A stretch of DNA of 64,000 nt from Arsenophonus sp052171895 (lineage in GTDB: Bacteria > Pseudomonadota > Gammaproteobacteria > Enterobacterales > Enterobacteriaceae), in the NCBI GenBank assembly GCA_052171895.1, contig JBQMRN010000004.1, forward strand, positions 62,001 to 126,000. Reading direction: 5' to 3'. The notes beneath the pieces are model-generated. The model did not search any database, had not been told where the DNA came from, and saw only the letters and a list, made by a program, of their open reading frames with translations. This document shows, piece by piece, positions 40,340 through 51,359 of the stretch. Position 1 is the first letter of the stretch, and the number at the start of each line of letters is the position of its first letter. Position numbers and translations under genes: made by a program.

Positions 40340-40790
40340 CCCTGGCTTGAAGCCTGCCGTCAATGATGGGATGGCTGCTAATTGCCATTGCCGCCAGAAC
40401 CACTTAGGTGCCCACGCACTTGGTAAGTCAGTTGCTTTTCACCCATCAATTGCCCAATTGCCAATTGCAACGATATCCGGTAGATCCAGTAGGATGGTGT
40501 TACTTGCCTTTACTATGGCGTTTTTTATCTGAATCAATACAAGTAGCCTAAGTGGTTAGTGTCCGTCATGCTCTCTATCTTGCCTATCCCGATAGCTATT
40601 GAGTGCTTTCTGTCATACTCAATAAACGTTCCGTCGGTAAAATCTACCAGCCGTTTATTAGGCTCAATTTTGGACGGGCTGTCAATTTCGGAATACACTA
40701 CGCTAAACACCAGGCTGATCGCCGTTGGCATTCAGTAGCAGCATCACCTGTTCACTCAAATTGTGTAGGCAGTAATCCTTGTTATTCTGA
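40340..40790 (-). pseudogene. phage baseplate assembly protein V, broken
   Basis: Minus-strand frames give SEQVMLLLNANGD, then FSVVYSEIDSPSKIEPNKRL with VDFTDGTFIEYDRK (40534-40731), then AIVKASNTILLDLPDIVAIG near 40500-40450. This is the order of P2 gpV-type proteins (GEQVLLL.P.GEL, the IYS...P.....FPDG..IEYD segment, then VKV.A..I.LDAP.V.ATGNL). Several frameshifts. A tail relic on the same strand as the other phage ruins at 44-57 kb, but not necessarily from the same phage. Confidence 0.55.
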
Positions 40791-40799
40791 CTGTTTATA

Positions 40800-42110
40800 G
40801 AGAAGTAATTTATTTGATACTTCTTGGAGTATCCAAGAAGTGACGGGAACTCATGGGATTTCTTGAGGTTAGAAGCAATTTTTTATTTTATAGCAATGAT
40901 TAAAAATAAACAATTCTTCATATAGAAGTAAAATATTTGACAACATTACAATAGGTTTTAATGCCATTTTAATTCCAATTACAAAAATTTTTAACTTGGC
41001 TAAATGTTAGTTTTAGGTTCTTGCTCTGATGTTAGCAGCAGACTGCTCTACTTATGAAGTGGTTTTTCCGGTACTCTGGTACTGATTTCAATTTTAAATA
41101 AAATCTCTTTAAATTATTCCTCTGATATCTACATCAGCTACAAAGCGACTCGGTTTTATCTTCCCTTAGTTTAAGTAGGGCCTGGTTTCATGATCAAGCA
41201 AACCTAGAAGGTACATGACCTTCTAAGTTTAATGAATTTAGTTAGTTTTTCTTGTTATAATGGCCTTTAGTGCACTCAAAATGGTATTAAGATCTTCTAA
41301 CTGACTATCAAGCAATGGATTATTGTTCTTGGCTGGTTCTGTTCTTTGCTAACCCAATTTATTAGGCACTTAAGAGATAGTGATTTTAGCTATTTTCTAG
41401 TACATTTATTTAAATGTAGGCTTGAACCCCTCCTTTCCTAGTGGAATTTCTCAATCTTCTGTAGCCTGCTGTAAAACTCTTTTCTTCTATTTCTATCAGT
41501 TTTTACTTCATTCACGTGTATCAACACGTAAAAACTCATGTACGGCTCCGTAAACCATTTTACCTTCCATGTATAGAGAAATTACATGTTAAAACTGAAA
41601 AACCTTGCTACAAGCTTTCTAGTAGCCTTAAAATCGAAAAATTACTTCCTATAACTCAACACCGCTCCTCGCAGCTTTAGCTGAGGCGTACCACAGGAGC
41701 GAAGCGACGAGGAACGAACAACTAAAGCGAGCGAAGCGGAAGATCTACAGAACTAATAGAGACATGCCCTTACACTACAATTACCTGAAAGATCATTAAT
41801 AACTGTAATTTATGTAAAAAGTTTTTTTCCTCTATTGAAAAAGAAACAGGATTAGTTCATGTTTCTTTTTTTATTTACATGCTGATAACAGATAACAACC
41901 TATTATTTTAATCATTAAAAAAGATTAATTTTTTAAAGAAATATAAAATATTTAGATATTTCTTTTTTAACTGTATTTCTACAGGTAGAGATAACTTATC
42001 CTCCTTATTTTGACAAATAATCTTTTAAATTAATCTAATTATGCTTAGAAATGAAGTTTTAAAAAGTGATTGGCAGTGCCAAGGTATTGTAGCTGCGGGT
42101 GCATGTAGAA
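40800..42110. other. 1.3 kb without recognised gene; contains a GC-rich inverted repeat
   Basis: AT-rich sequence without an open frame of note on either strand. At 41660-41745 a GC-richer patch has the interrupted complementary pieces CTCCTCGCAGCTTTAG and CTAAAGCGAGCGAAG near GCGACGAGGAAC, a possible folded RNA or intergenic repeat. At 41869-41880 a run of T follows the complementary pair AAAAAGAAAC / GTTTCTTTTT. No family assigned. Confidence 0.35.
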
Positions 42111-42116
42111 GGATGC

Positions 42117-42512
42117 CTATGTTAGCAAAGGAAAGGTTGTTGCTTTGCTCTAAGAGTAATTTATAAGCATGTCTCTATTTCAATTATTTTGGTTTCAAAC
42201 AATTTTCTTGATATAAGATAATTCGGTAAATAAAAGGACCATATACCATGGAATCTAGTCAGGCATATTTTTAACCTGCTAATATAACTGTTCATATTTT
42301 AATGTGGAATTCTTTACCAAAAACTCCATATTAGGGGATGGTGATTAATTTCATTCTCATTGGCAAAGGTTTTATACCATTTTGCTCCATCCGAGTAAAG
42401 GATAGACTCTTTATCGATAATTTGCTCAAGAAAAGGGGTAACACACTCTGCATTAAACTCTTCAAGAATCTTATCGATTTACATTGTCCTGTCGATCTCG
42501 GGCGATTAATGG
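42117..42512 (-). mobile_element. IS1595-family 3' end fragment
   Basis: Matches the transposase-distal 400 bases of the 26677-27712 copy in reverse, starting at the terminal CTATGTTAGCAAAGG. It stops abruptly at about 42512 (GGGCGATTA), where IS91 terminal sequence begins. Confidence 0.7.
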
Positions 42513-44395
42513 TTAGGAAATTAAATTGCTCTTTAAGTGAAGAGCAAAAGCCATCCCTTTTTACTAAAAGGAGATAGCATCTACTTTACTTGGTCTATTT
42601 TAAGTTAAAATTTCATAAGAGTGTATATTCTTTGGGTTAATGCATTAATTTTAGAGATATTAAGCCTATGTATTGGTTAATAAGCTTTGTTTTTTCTATT
42701 TTATACATTCTTTCTGATAACAAATTCGTTACCTGCTCAACGAAGCTGAGCATCGATAAAAAGTACTCTGTTGCTACACAGCATATATTTATATGGATCT
42801 GTGAGTAGGAATTTTTCATCAGAATGGTGAACATCAAGTTTTTCCGGTTTTTGCGAGCCCTCATCTCCAGTGCTTTATACATTTTCGGTATATAGTGTGC
42901 CTTGTTTACGATTCGACAAAAATCATAGTAATGCAGCATTTTAAAATACTTAGCTAGAATATGGCTAATATTATAGCGCTAGATTATCTCTTTCTGTGTT
43001 AGAGTTTATTGCTAGTACTGCTTAATCTGGTGGTCATTGTAGTGTTCTAGAACCCCTCATTCTCACTAGAATACCATAGTTTTGAAGTGGATATCTAGCA
43101 TGGGGGTTTAAGATAGTGCAGGAGGTATTTCACGCTATGCCCCGTCCATTTCGTCTTTTTTAGTGAACTGCACTTTTCAGTAACGTCAGTACTGTGCCTT
43201 CAGATAATGCTGCGACTGCTTCCTTTCACAGATATGCCTCAGACAGGAAGAGTACTTGGATTTATCAGGTCATACATGTAACGGAGCAGCCAGATGACAC
43301 AGCGCCTCGGTAGATTCTTCGACCGCTTTTTTTTGAAGAACAGCTCACGCCATAGAGGATGCTTCATATCTAGAGAGGAATAACTGATGTAGACATGAAG
43401 ATGCGAATGTTAATTGAGTTATCGACCATAAAGTCTGCAAGGCACAAAAGATATTAATTTTGATACCCTGTTTTGCGTGCCTACTGCACCATAGTGCGGC
43501 TGGCAGCGAGAAACAGAGCGCTGAGTCGCAGGCAGTTATTGTTGGAAAAGGCCAAAGAAGATGGGGCATAGTAAAAGTGATTTGTTGTCAGTCACAGTCG
43601 AGTAAAATATGAACATTGCTGTGCTAACTACTACTGCTCGGTAGCTTTGAAGTCGTATGAACTGGATGCTTTTGACTTATGGTTTTGCCAGAAAATGGCT
43701 ATTGGAAATATTCAGAAGAGGCACAGCAGTAGTAGCGCCAGAGAGACACCCACATTGTATAAGTGCTGCAGGCAAGTATTCACTTGACAGATAGACGGGT
43801 CTCCACCTCCACGAGTTGACAGTTTTACCATATTTTTAAGAAATTTATTGCAGTCGTCATGAATGGTAAAAAGCACTTTAGTTTTGCGGGGAGGGATTTA
43901 TACATCTTGGGGCTCTCTTGCCAGAGAAATAGAAATCCTCATTTTGTCCATATTCCTTCCTCAGGTCTATCAGCCCAGTTATCTTTCTGTTTCTCCTAGG
44001 TGGTGAAGGAGAAGAAGGGGGATTATTTCTAGTTCCTTATAGGTAATGAATTAATCGGCAAACATACTTTCGTCATGCTCTTTTAATGCAGTTGTATCCA
44101 CCGTCATTGGCTCTTTGCCATGGGTTGCTTAAAACTTCGGATAATCTTGACTAGAGGCGGATAATACTTGTGTGTTGAGAAAAATTTTGGATCGAGTCTG
44201 ACGCATTGTTGTATGGCCTTTTTTTAGAGTGTATCATAAAAAATTTAGTTTGCTCTGTCATCATTTATTTCTGGATGGAGATCATAAAGCGTTTCAGATA
44301 AAGAGGCGCTGGTGTAATACGTGAAGTCGCGTATTCCATTTCTTATTTTATATCCGGTTTATGCTTTCTAATAGATTTATTCTGAGCTATCTGTT
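42513..44395 (-). mobile_element. IS91-family element, degraded copy 2
   Basis: Minus-strand homologue of 21325-24751 without the IS256 insertion. The 3' end of the transposase is open at 42637-42939 (about 100 residues: YYDFCRIVNKAHYIPKMYKA, LEMRARKNRKN, MKNSYSQIHINICCVATEYF), matching the LLPKVYKALEMRARKKPEK..F..LMK.S region. Farther on, MPHLLWPF and IFCALQTLWSITQLTFASSC (43345-43569) correspond to the MPDVLWP...IFCALHTYGRQLN.HPH region with the HUH histidines mutated. The terminal 110 bases are shared with 24600-24751 and 57355-57515. The block of unknown function at 44050-44395 precedes it. Confidence 0.65.
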
Positions 44396-44396
44396 G

Positions 44397-44614
44397 AATA
44401 ATCAGAGAGTTGTTGCTAATGAATTTTATATTCAAACTGTAAACAGTTATATCAGCCGATTAAAAATGGCTGAGTAGATTCCTCTGTATGGTTGTTTTAT
44501 TTACTGAATTATTTAGCCTGGAGAAGATTGTTTGAAACAACAATTATTGAAATACAATCGTGCCTAGATATTGCTCTGCGAGCAAAGCAACAACCTTTCC
44601 TTTTCCAACATAGC
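44397..44614 (+). mobile_element. IS1595-family 3' end fragment, opposite orientation
   Basis: About 215 bases matching 27500-27712: AATCAGAGAGTTGTTGCTAA, the VNSYISRLKMAE stretch, and a terminal CCAACATAGC. It is the same end of the element as 42117-42512 but in the other orientation, so IS91 copy 2 is bracketed by two inverted IS1595 ends. Confidence 0.65.
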
Positions 44615-45590
44615 CTTTTAATTCCAATATCTTTTATAAATGAAGCCGTTTGAGCTAATTTATCCATTTCTTTATCAGTGTATTTGTGGAGCCCAGTGAA
44701 CAAAGCGCCATTGTTTATTATGAAATGGGTTAATTCTGTTTTCAGATCAGTCAGCATACGCTAATGAATCGGTGATAGAATTTAATCAAGCTGATTAAGT
44801 TTTAATTCTTCTTCAATTTATCTCCATTCAACGGCTAGCGTGATATATTTACTTAATTTTCTGTTGTTTTGCCAGAAATAAAACTATTTTTAGCTTTTTC
44901 CGTAATCTCATCTATCTCTGTTCTTTCAGATTTAAATTGATGATGCGGATGCTTAAACCTCAGAGACTGTCGCCACCAGTATTTAAATTTATCTCACCCG
45001 ATAATAATTGTCTATCAACGATCTTAGATAAAAGAATATCAGAGATAAAACCTCGGTAAGAATTTTTTAAAACGATTTGAATAATGTTTGACTCTAGATT
45101 ATTTACCATTTTTACTCTTATTCAATAAGAGTATCTAGGCACAATTTGCTAAAATTATCGGATTTTAGGTTTCCGGCTTTCACCTTTTAGCTCTGGTTCT
45201 GGGTTAAGTGTTTTTTTATGGTTTTGGGGGTCAGTTTTAGTTGCTGACTAATTTGACCTAATAGAAACAAAAAGGCGACACGAATCAGATTATTCTCAGT
45301 GGTCAGCCGCTGGTGTAATGCTTTATTTTTATTCAGCGCATAAGCAATCATTTCGGTTCCTTCATTGATTGCATGGATTAAAATTTTCTGCTGTAATATC
45401 GACAGTTCTGAACAGAAAACCCCTTTCATCTCTGTATAATTTTATAGCCAACAACTTAGCTGCCCGTTCCTGATGCGACTTAAGGTGCTTTATAAATTTA
45501 TTCTGAAATCTTGCTTTTTTGTTTTTGCTGTTTAATTTTTTGTCGTTCTGCATGGCTTTTTTTCTCATGCCAATCAGTTAAAAGTTTAGG
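44615..45590 (-). other. decayed phage-like DNA with short frames, not assigned
   Basis: Minus-strand frames of 60-80 residues occur at 44615-44757 (MLTDLKTELTHFIINNGALF, continuing into the IS1595 fragment), 45187-45429 (FLLGQISQQLKLTPKTIKKH) and 45362-45568. They follow the terminase ruin in transcriptional order and may be remains of the next phage genes, but none shows a family signature I recognise. Confidence 0.35.
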
Positions 45591-45599
45591 GTAGATTTC

Positions 45600-46900
45600 T
45601 TTATCATAATTAGTAACTTGACGATGAGGTGGGACAATGATTTCTATGTCTTCTTTTATGCAGAGAGGATTGTCAAAGAATATTATGAAAGTATCCGCCA
45701 TCATATTGGGCGATTTAATTTTTTCAATCAAATTTCATCTTTGTTAATCAACTGAATTAATCTGTTTCCTTGGATGCGTTTTTATGTTATTGCTTAATGA
45801 TTTCTAACTTGAGTTATAAAAGTTTCGCTATTTTTAAAGATAGACTTATCAAGTCATCCGCATCAAGATATTTGTCCTTTTCAACTGCGCGCCCCGTTTT
45901 ATAAAAGGGCTACGCTAAATAAACCCAATATTGCGCGCGTTTATTTCTGAAAGTACCACGGTTAGTTATGTAATCATTATTTGAATAAGGAATGTATTCA
46001 GGCGGCATTATCTGGTACATAGATTTCATTAGAATACTCAGGAAAATCGCCACGCGTCCTACACTAAAATTCGTAATGACCATTTTGTTACCGTCATTGC
46101 TGGTATCTTAGGTAAGTTTTTACTTTGCCTGCACTTAATTTAACATTGTCATAGGTAAAATCATCCGCCTGATAGTCAAAACCTTCATCGAAAGCCGTAA
46201 TAGTTGCATCAATAACATCACCTTCTTACCAGCTTACGAAATCTTCAATAAGCAGGCCATATCGTTTAGATAGTACTTTCTCGTCCTGATCAGAGAATCA
46301 GCAGGGTATAAAATGTCACAACGCATATTTTTCTCTTGGTTTAAACTTAATTTAATATGTATATATCGACACCTGCATCCACTTATTTAGGCTGGATTAA
46401 CCCATGATAATAATTTTCATCACATTTTCCACCATATAAACATGCTCCAATTTTTTATAATTTCCCGTTTCATTTTCTCCGCATTATTTTGAAGTTCTAT
46501 CGGTAACCAAGAATTATGCAGGTAGCTCACTTTACAGACATACACCTTGTCGTCTTCATAGTAACTTTGCTTATCGATTATTGCTTTGTATCGGTTAACG
46601 AATCCCTGATAAAATCGCACCGTCTTTTTCTAATGGATTAAAGGAAAAGCACAGCTCAGAGCCTGATTTTTGAATGCTGGCTCAAGGTATCCAGATTTTT
46701 TTAGAAAGCGTTTCAGCCTCTTAGATCCAGGCAATATTAAAATCATGTTTTGAGTTGTATAGAAGCAATATAAGGTGCTAATTGGCCATATCTAAAAATA
46801 GACTTATTGATGCCTTCAATATATGTATTAAAATACGAAACTGATTTTCTAAGCCCAACCTTATATCTCGGCTTATAATATCGTATGGAGAAAATCTTCA
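45600..46900 (-). pseudogene. phage terminase large subunit (PBSX type), broken
   Basis: The packaging ATPase-nuclease of tailed phages. Minus-strand pieces in order: SKHDFNIAWI and EAETLSKKIW (46740-46680), GSELCFSFNPLEKDGAI, the open part 46420-46620 (SYYEDDKVYVCKVSYLHNSW), VENVMKIIIMG, DEGFDYQADDFTYDNVKLSA (nuclease domain, near 46190-46130), MPPEYIPYSNNDYITNRGTF, then KRAQYWVYLA and the final SPNMMADTFIIFFDNPL (45640-45700). This is the order of PBSX-type large terminases, including the WVEEAETLS..S...L.PTIRKPGSE.WF.FNP region. Numerous frameshifts and stops. Confidence 0.7.
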
Positions 46901-48100
46901 ATCAAATTTATAAACTCCTAAAAACACAAAAACTGCTGTTTATTCATTGAGACCGTAATTAAGGCTATTTTAGCAAATGAACTGGTTTTCATACTGGGGG
47001 GCTGGCCAGTCTGCCAAAGTAAAATTTTATGCGTTTTAGTTTAAAGATGGCTCGGCGAACTTTTCGTTATTCTGTACCTTCACGCTTAGGAAGGCCCTAT
47101 AAATTCAATATTAATTTTATTAGCCGTTTTAATCACAAAGGCCTCTTTTACCAGTAATGGTGGCTTTTAGTTTTTATAGATAACCGTAATTAATTAATAT
47201 TAACTTAAGAAGTATCGAATTAAATTAACCCCTAAGCCATTTATTTATCAGACTATTTGCTGGATAGTTTTTATAGCTGCTAACGTGCGCTTAAAATTCT
47301 TGATTTTCTGTTGTATTATTGTACAATAGAACGCTAATTTCTAAATAATAGGGCAATTCAACTACACTTGGAACAAGATCTCACACAGTTTTGTATTCCC
47401 CTCATTAAATGGTCTTTGGCCTTTTAAGGGCTCATGGATAATTTACTTGGATGTCTAATTTTCTTTTTACTCACCATAATCTACTTGCCAGATTTACTAA
47501 AAAGGTCTAAAGCCGTGTTTTGATATACTTCTATAAATATTCAGTCTTCTCTTCATTTTTAGATATCATTTCTCTGTTCTTCAATTCTTCTTATTGCTGG
47601 TTTATTTTGCTTACACATCTCGAGAGCCAGCAGTAGTACTTTTCATTCAGTATCAGGCTATCGCCAAAGGTTATATGTTCAGATATAAGTGGTAAATATG
47701 AATCATCGGTGAGCGTTGTTGGAATGGTCGGCTTGGCTGCATACGGGGAGATATTTTATTTGTATGCGTGAGAGCAACCCGGTTGTTAACAGTGGCAATA
47801 GAGACAGATAGCTGAGCACACTGTTCAGGCGTAATTGTTTGCTGTATCTTAAAAGATTCTCATGCTTAGATCCCTGTATGGCCTATTGGTGTATATCCTG
47901 TGTAGTTATTTTATTAAAAATATTAAGTACCTGGTCATAGTGTGCAAAGCTGGCACAACATCATCACACCCTCGGACGGCACTCAGTGAGTGATTAGCTA
48001 GTTTTAGGTCGACGTTTTTTACATATTAAAACTTGAGCACGATGGAGAGTAGGGTACTTGTAATTAGTGACGCAGCAATGAGAAGGCGTTTGATGTACAT
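46901..48100 (-). other. decayed DNA between terminase and lysozyme ruins, not assigned
   Basis: About 1.2 kb. The far N-terminus of the terminase may reach to about 47000. Near 47820-47740 a minus-strand frame reads TPEQCAQLSVSIATVNNRVA, suggesting a helix-turn-helix, but no family can be named. A spanin gene would be expected just after the lysozyme; I could not confirm one. Confidence 0.3.
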
Positions 48101-48109
48101 AACATTAAT

Positions 48110-48590
48110 CCTGTAGACACAGTTCACGCTCTATCGCCCATCGATTAATCAGTCCTTTTGATATTTTACCTTCATTATATTTTCAGCATCACATCTTATC
48201 AGACCCCTTGTCTATCACAAGCATTCAGTTTTATTAGTAATGTTGAATGCACAAAAGCCATATTTCCTAGGTTATAGATAAATGAGGTCAAAGCGGCTTT
48301 CTGAAGCTAAGTCAGAGGTACGGTAACGTGAATTTCAACTACAGTCATCGCCCTGCCTTCAGGTCTTTATTCAGTAAAGTTTGACATTCCTAGTCTTTGT
48401 AGCGTTTGTCTGAAATAACATCCTTCCCTGTATGACAGTAGCACACCGTTAGCGCATCACCACTATCTTTGTAGGGTTTGTGCCTCATCCCTTCGTGCCA
48501 CATTGCATTAGTACCGAAACAATAGCAACGGCACCTCCTCTCATCACGATTAATAGTCGTTGTTTAAGATTAGGACTAATTATCTTTTCT
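48110..48590 (-). pseudogene. phage lysozyme, second broken copy
   Basis: Minus-strand pieces in order: GGAVAIVSVLMQCGTKG (signal-arrest helix end), MWHEGMRHKPYKDSGDALTV with CYCHTGKDVISDKRY (catalytic region; E of the family WEG/HEG motif is present in WHEGMRHKPY), CQTLLNKDLKA, then YNLGNMAFVHSTLLIKLNAC and DRQGV. This is a T4/P22-type muramidase of the same family as 11356-11840 but clearly a different gene. Frameshifts lie between most pieces. It follows a holin ruin and precedes the terminase ruin. Confidence 0.65.
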
Positions 48591-48599
48591 CAGACCAAA

Positions 48600-48830
48600 A
48601 CGGTATTTCATATGCCGCTAGTAAAAAGTCACCACACAGGTTAATAAAGTACAGACGATACTGGTAATCAGGCGCCTAGTCACTGAGTGAGAATATGCCA
48701 AAAAAGGATGTTCTAAAGTTCCAGTTGTAGTGGAGCAAGAGTAGTGTACTTTCCATGCAATCACTAGCCTCCTCATACAAGTGTTAGGAAGAAATTCCAT
48801 TTTATTGTTGATCAGGCATTTCAAATGTAA
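48600..48830 (-). pseudogene. phage holin-like gene, broken
   Basis: The frame at 48618-48824 holds TTTGTLEHPFLAYSHSVTRR then a hydrophobic stretch LITSIVCTLLTCVVTFY, followed after a stop by RHMKYRFGLRK. Glycine/serine-rich start, hydrophobic helix and charged tail next to lysozyme resemble small phage holins. Assignment depends mainly on context. Confidence 0.4.
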
Positions 48831-48849
48831 TTTTCTTGGTTAGTGTTAT

Positions 48850-49435
48850 CAAGTTTAATATACCTATTTAGTGCATCATTGTGAAATGTTAAAGAATATG
48901 TTAATAGATATTTAAGAGATAAAGAAATTCATACAACGTCTGTTTATTACGAGCAAAAACAAAAACCCATAACCACATGCATGGACATCCTCAGATCACT
49001 AATAATTATTTGATATAATTTTTTGACTGTAACCCTCTAGGTAGAGGGATAGATTTTATAATGTCATTCGCTCTATCAAGAAAGTTTTTATTCATAATAA
49101 AAAGAATCTTCGATAAGATATTTAAGACGGAAACTATCGTTCAAGTTTTAAACCAGTTAGATTTTCATGTGTCCATCCTTCCCCCAACCCAGGTCAATAT
49201 AATTATATTTTTGAGGAGTTTTCCTTCTCCTGCATATCATCCTTTATTTTTTTAGAATAAATTTAATATCAATATGGGGGTAATTTTCTGGTCTGCGGCA
49301 TAAATCATCTTATTATTAAACTAAACTTCATGCCATTTTGCTTTTTAAAACTCCCCATTCATAAGTGTCATAGCGTATTTACCATTAGGTAATGTTGAGG
49401 GGAAACTCTTAATTTGACTCTGTTCATTGAATTAT
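48850..49435. other. gap between toxin and holin ruins
   Basis: About 590 AT-rich bases. A short plus-strand frame (49061-49255, about 64 residues, MSFALSRKFLFIIKRIFDKI) begins right after a MerR-type promoter-like sequence. I do not recognise it, and it may be a truncated gene. Confidence 0.35.
49023..49062 (+). promoter_or_regulatory. MerR-type promoter/operator-like sequence
   Basis: TTGACT (49023-49028) is followed by a dyad, CCCTCTAGGTAGAGGG (49033-49048), and then ATAGAT (49049-49054): a 20-base spacer filled by an inverted repeat, the layout of MerR-family metal- or drug-response promoters. A TATAAT also occurs at 49057-49062 but its spacing to TTGACT would be 28 bases. A short open frame starts at 49061. 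Confidence 0.45.
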
Positions 49436-51070
49436 TTACAGCATTCTTAAAAACCTTCTAAAACCTTTTACCATCCCCCCACTACTACTGTGGCGAGTTG
49501 ATATCCAGCTTAGAGTACTTGAGGACTCTCTGGATTCGCATTTTCCATCGCACCGGTTATTATCCCTGTAATATGCAAACCGGATACCTAGGCAACCGAT
49601 AATTAATGATGAAGCTGATGCTAAACTAATGGAGACAACCATGCTATCACCCTTTGGTGCAATTGATGAAGTGCGCAGTGAATACCGCCAAGTTAAGCGC
49701 CTATGCTGCCCGTTACAAATTAGTAATCGGCCTCCCAGCTTAAGATAAATATGATTGATGTCACAAGCACAGTAAACATAAGCATTAATATTTAGCCGCT
49801 CCAAATGGAGTTAAGCTATCTGGACAGTTAAATCGCATTAATACCGGATTGTAGGTCAGGTAGCCATTGATTAAATGATACGTGCCATTTTAGAGGATTA
49901 ACCCGCTTACCGTTAAAGCCATGGAGCCTATTGCTCGGTTTACTACTGTTATAAGCTGAGCAAACATGAATCTTACTTTCGCTAGACTTACCCACATCTT
50001 TAGATCACAGCAAGTTGTCGTTTTTGTCTGCAGCGGCCAATGTCAGTTCCTTGTCCTCACTTACAGGCAAAGAGGGTATGCTCGGTTTTAATCAAGTCAG
50101 TTTTCCCTTATTTTCGGATGTCTTAACTTCATTAACCAGTTCAGGCCTACGGTAATATATTTTTCTGATATCATTATTACCAGCGTTACGGATAATCAGG
50201 CGGTTCAAACCATAGTAACTGTAAAGTGCTTCTTGAAGTGTGGTTCTTATCATCAGTTACACTAATTAGGTGCCCCATGAGGTCATATATAATGGTTCAA
50301 CCTCCTTTATCGTGTGTCATCCTGCGGCCTTCAGTATCATAGCTTAAATTAATGGTCTTCGGATATTTATTGTGCGTATAGGTGAGTGTTGTCAATTATG
50401 TTGGTGTCGCTAATGTTCTGATAACTGTAGGTCGGCATGTTCATACTGCTGTTAGCTAATGTGGTCTTCACTGAAGTTAGGTTATTTAACACCTCATAGC
50501 GATAAATTTGCGCGGTCATCCAATGGCTATATGCGTCAGTCAGTAAAAGCTATCACCCTATGTAGTAGTGTAAGTCAGTAGACGGTTCGTTCGTCATAAC
50601 TATATTATTTCCTGTAGTTTAATATTGTTTTTCTGTGTAGTGTGGGGGCATAGCCAGTAGACTGTTTTTAGCTGTATCTGTAAAAGCATCAAGGTTATAC
50701 CTCATTTTGCTAGTAACAGTATGGGTAATTTCATCAAAAATTTGTCATAACGGAACGCAGTCGTAAAATAGGAGGTGGAAAAGCTTTTATCATGGCTGCC
50801 TGTTTATTTAATCGTTACATGGCATCCTAGGTTAGGTTAACGATTAAGCTATCATCATCGGTAATGTTGATGATGCGGCTATGCACATGCATGCTGTATT
50901 GCATTTGTTTGCTAGCAACGTCAGTATAAGAAATAGGCGTGCCTTTTAGTGTATAAGCAAGCTTTGCTTGGCGGGTTATGTTATGTGCATGATATAAAAT
51001 ATCTTTTCTTTTAACTATGAACGACTTTTAACCAGGTGTTTCAAAATTGGAGCTCCCTTTCTGCGCCTTC
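49436..51070 (-). pseudogene. TccC-like YD-repeat insecticidal toxin component, broken
   Basis: Tc toxin C components carry YD (Rhs) repeats that encapsulate a variable C-terminal toxin. Minus-strand pieces in order: MQYSMHVHSRIINITDDDSL (50910-50850), YEVLNNLTSVKTTLANSSMN (about 50500-50440), IMISEKYITVGLNWLMKL with YYRRPELVNEVKT (50180-50110), GTYHLINGYLTYNPVLMRFN then CPDSLTPFGAAKY (49890-49790), which corresponds to the conserved GNGYR.YNPVLMRFNSPDS.SPFG...NAY end of the TccC core, followed by GAMENANPESPQVL from the variable part. More than ten lesions. It lies next to phage holin and lysozyme ruins on the same strand. Confidence 0.75.
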
Positions 51071-51359
51071 AACAATTGTCAGATTTTCTTATTATAATTA
51101 AATATTTTAGTAATAAATACCCACTCAGCTTTTATGCTGCTAACAACATTACCCAATATTTGGAATATACGTGTATTCCACCGTTTTATCGGATTATAAC
51201 GTGGCAAATCATTTAATACCGAGAGGAAAAATATTAATACGCTTAAAAAAACACACGAAGCCAAGTTATTTGATACTAACTTGTTGTATGAGATAACTAT
51301 TTTACTTCTTCTAAAAACAAACATCATGAACTTGATTTTAAAATTGCTGACTTAGGATA

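Noticed and set aside
41520..41580. Possible group II intron domain V (minus-strand GGAGCCGTACATGAG)
   Set aside because: The second arm (GTACGGTTC) and the GAAA tetraloop are missing, and no reverse transcriptase frame is nearby.
47850..48060. Second Rz spanin after the second lysozyme
   Set aside because: Position would fit, but I could not find the coiled-coil or cysteine motif in any frame.
49436..49804. 122-residue minus-strand frame as a separate gene
   Set aside because: It lies in the TccC-like pseudogene and mixes frames; the toxin motifs run through in neighbouring frames.
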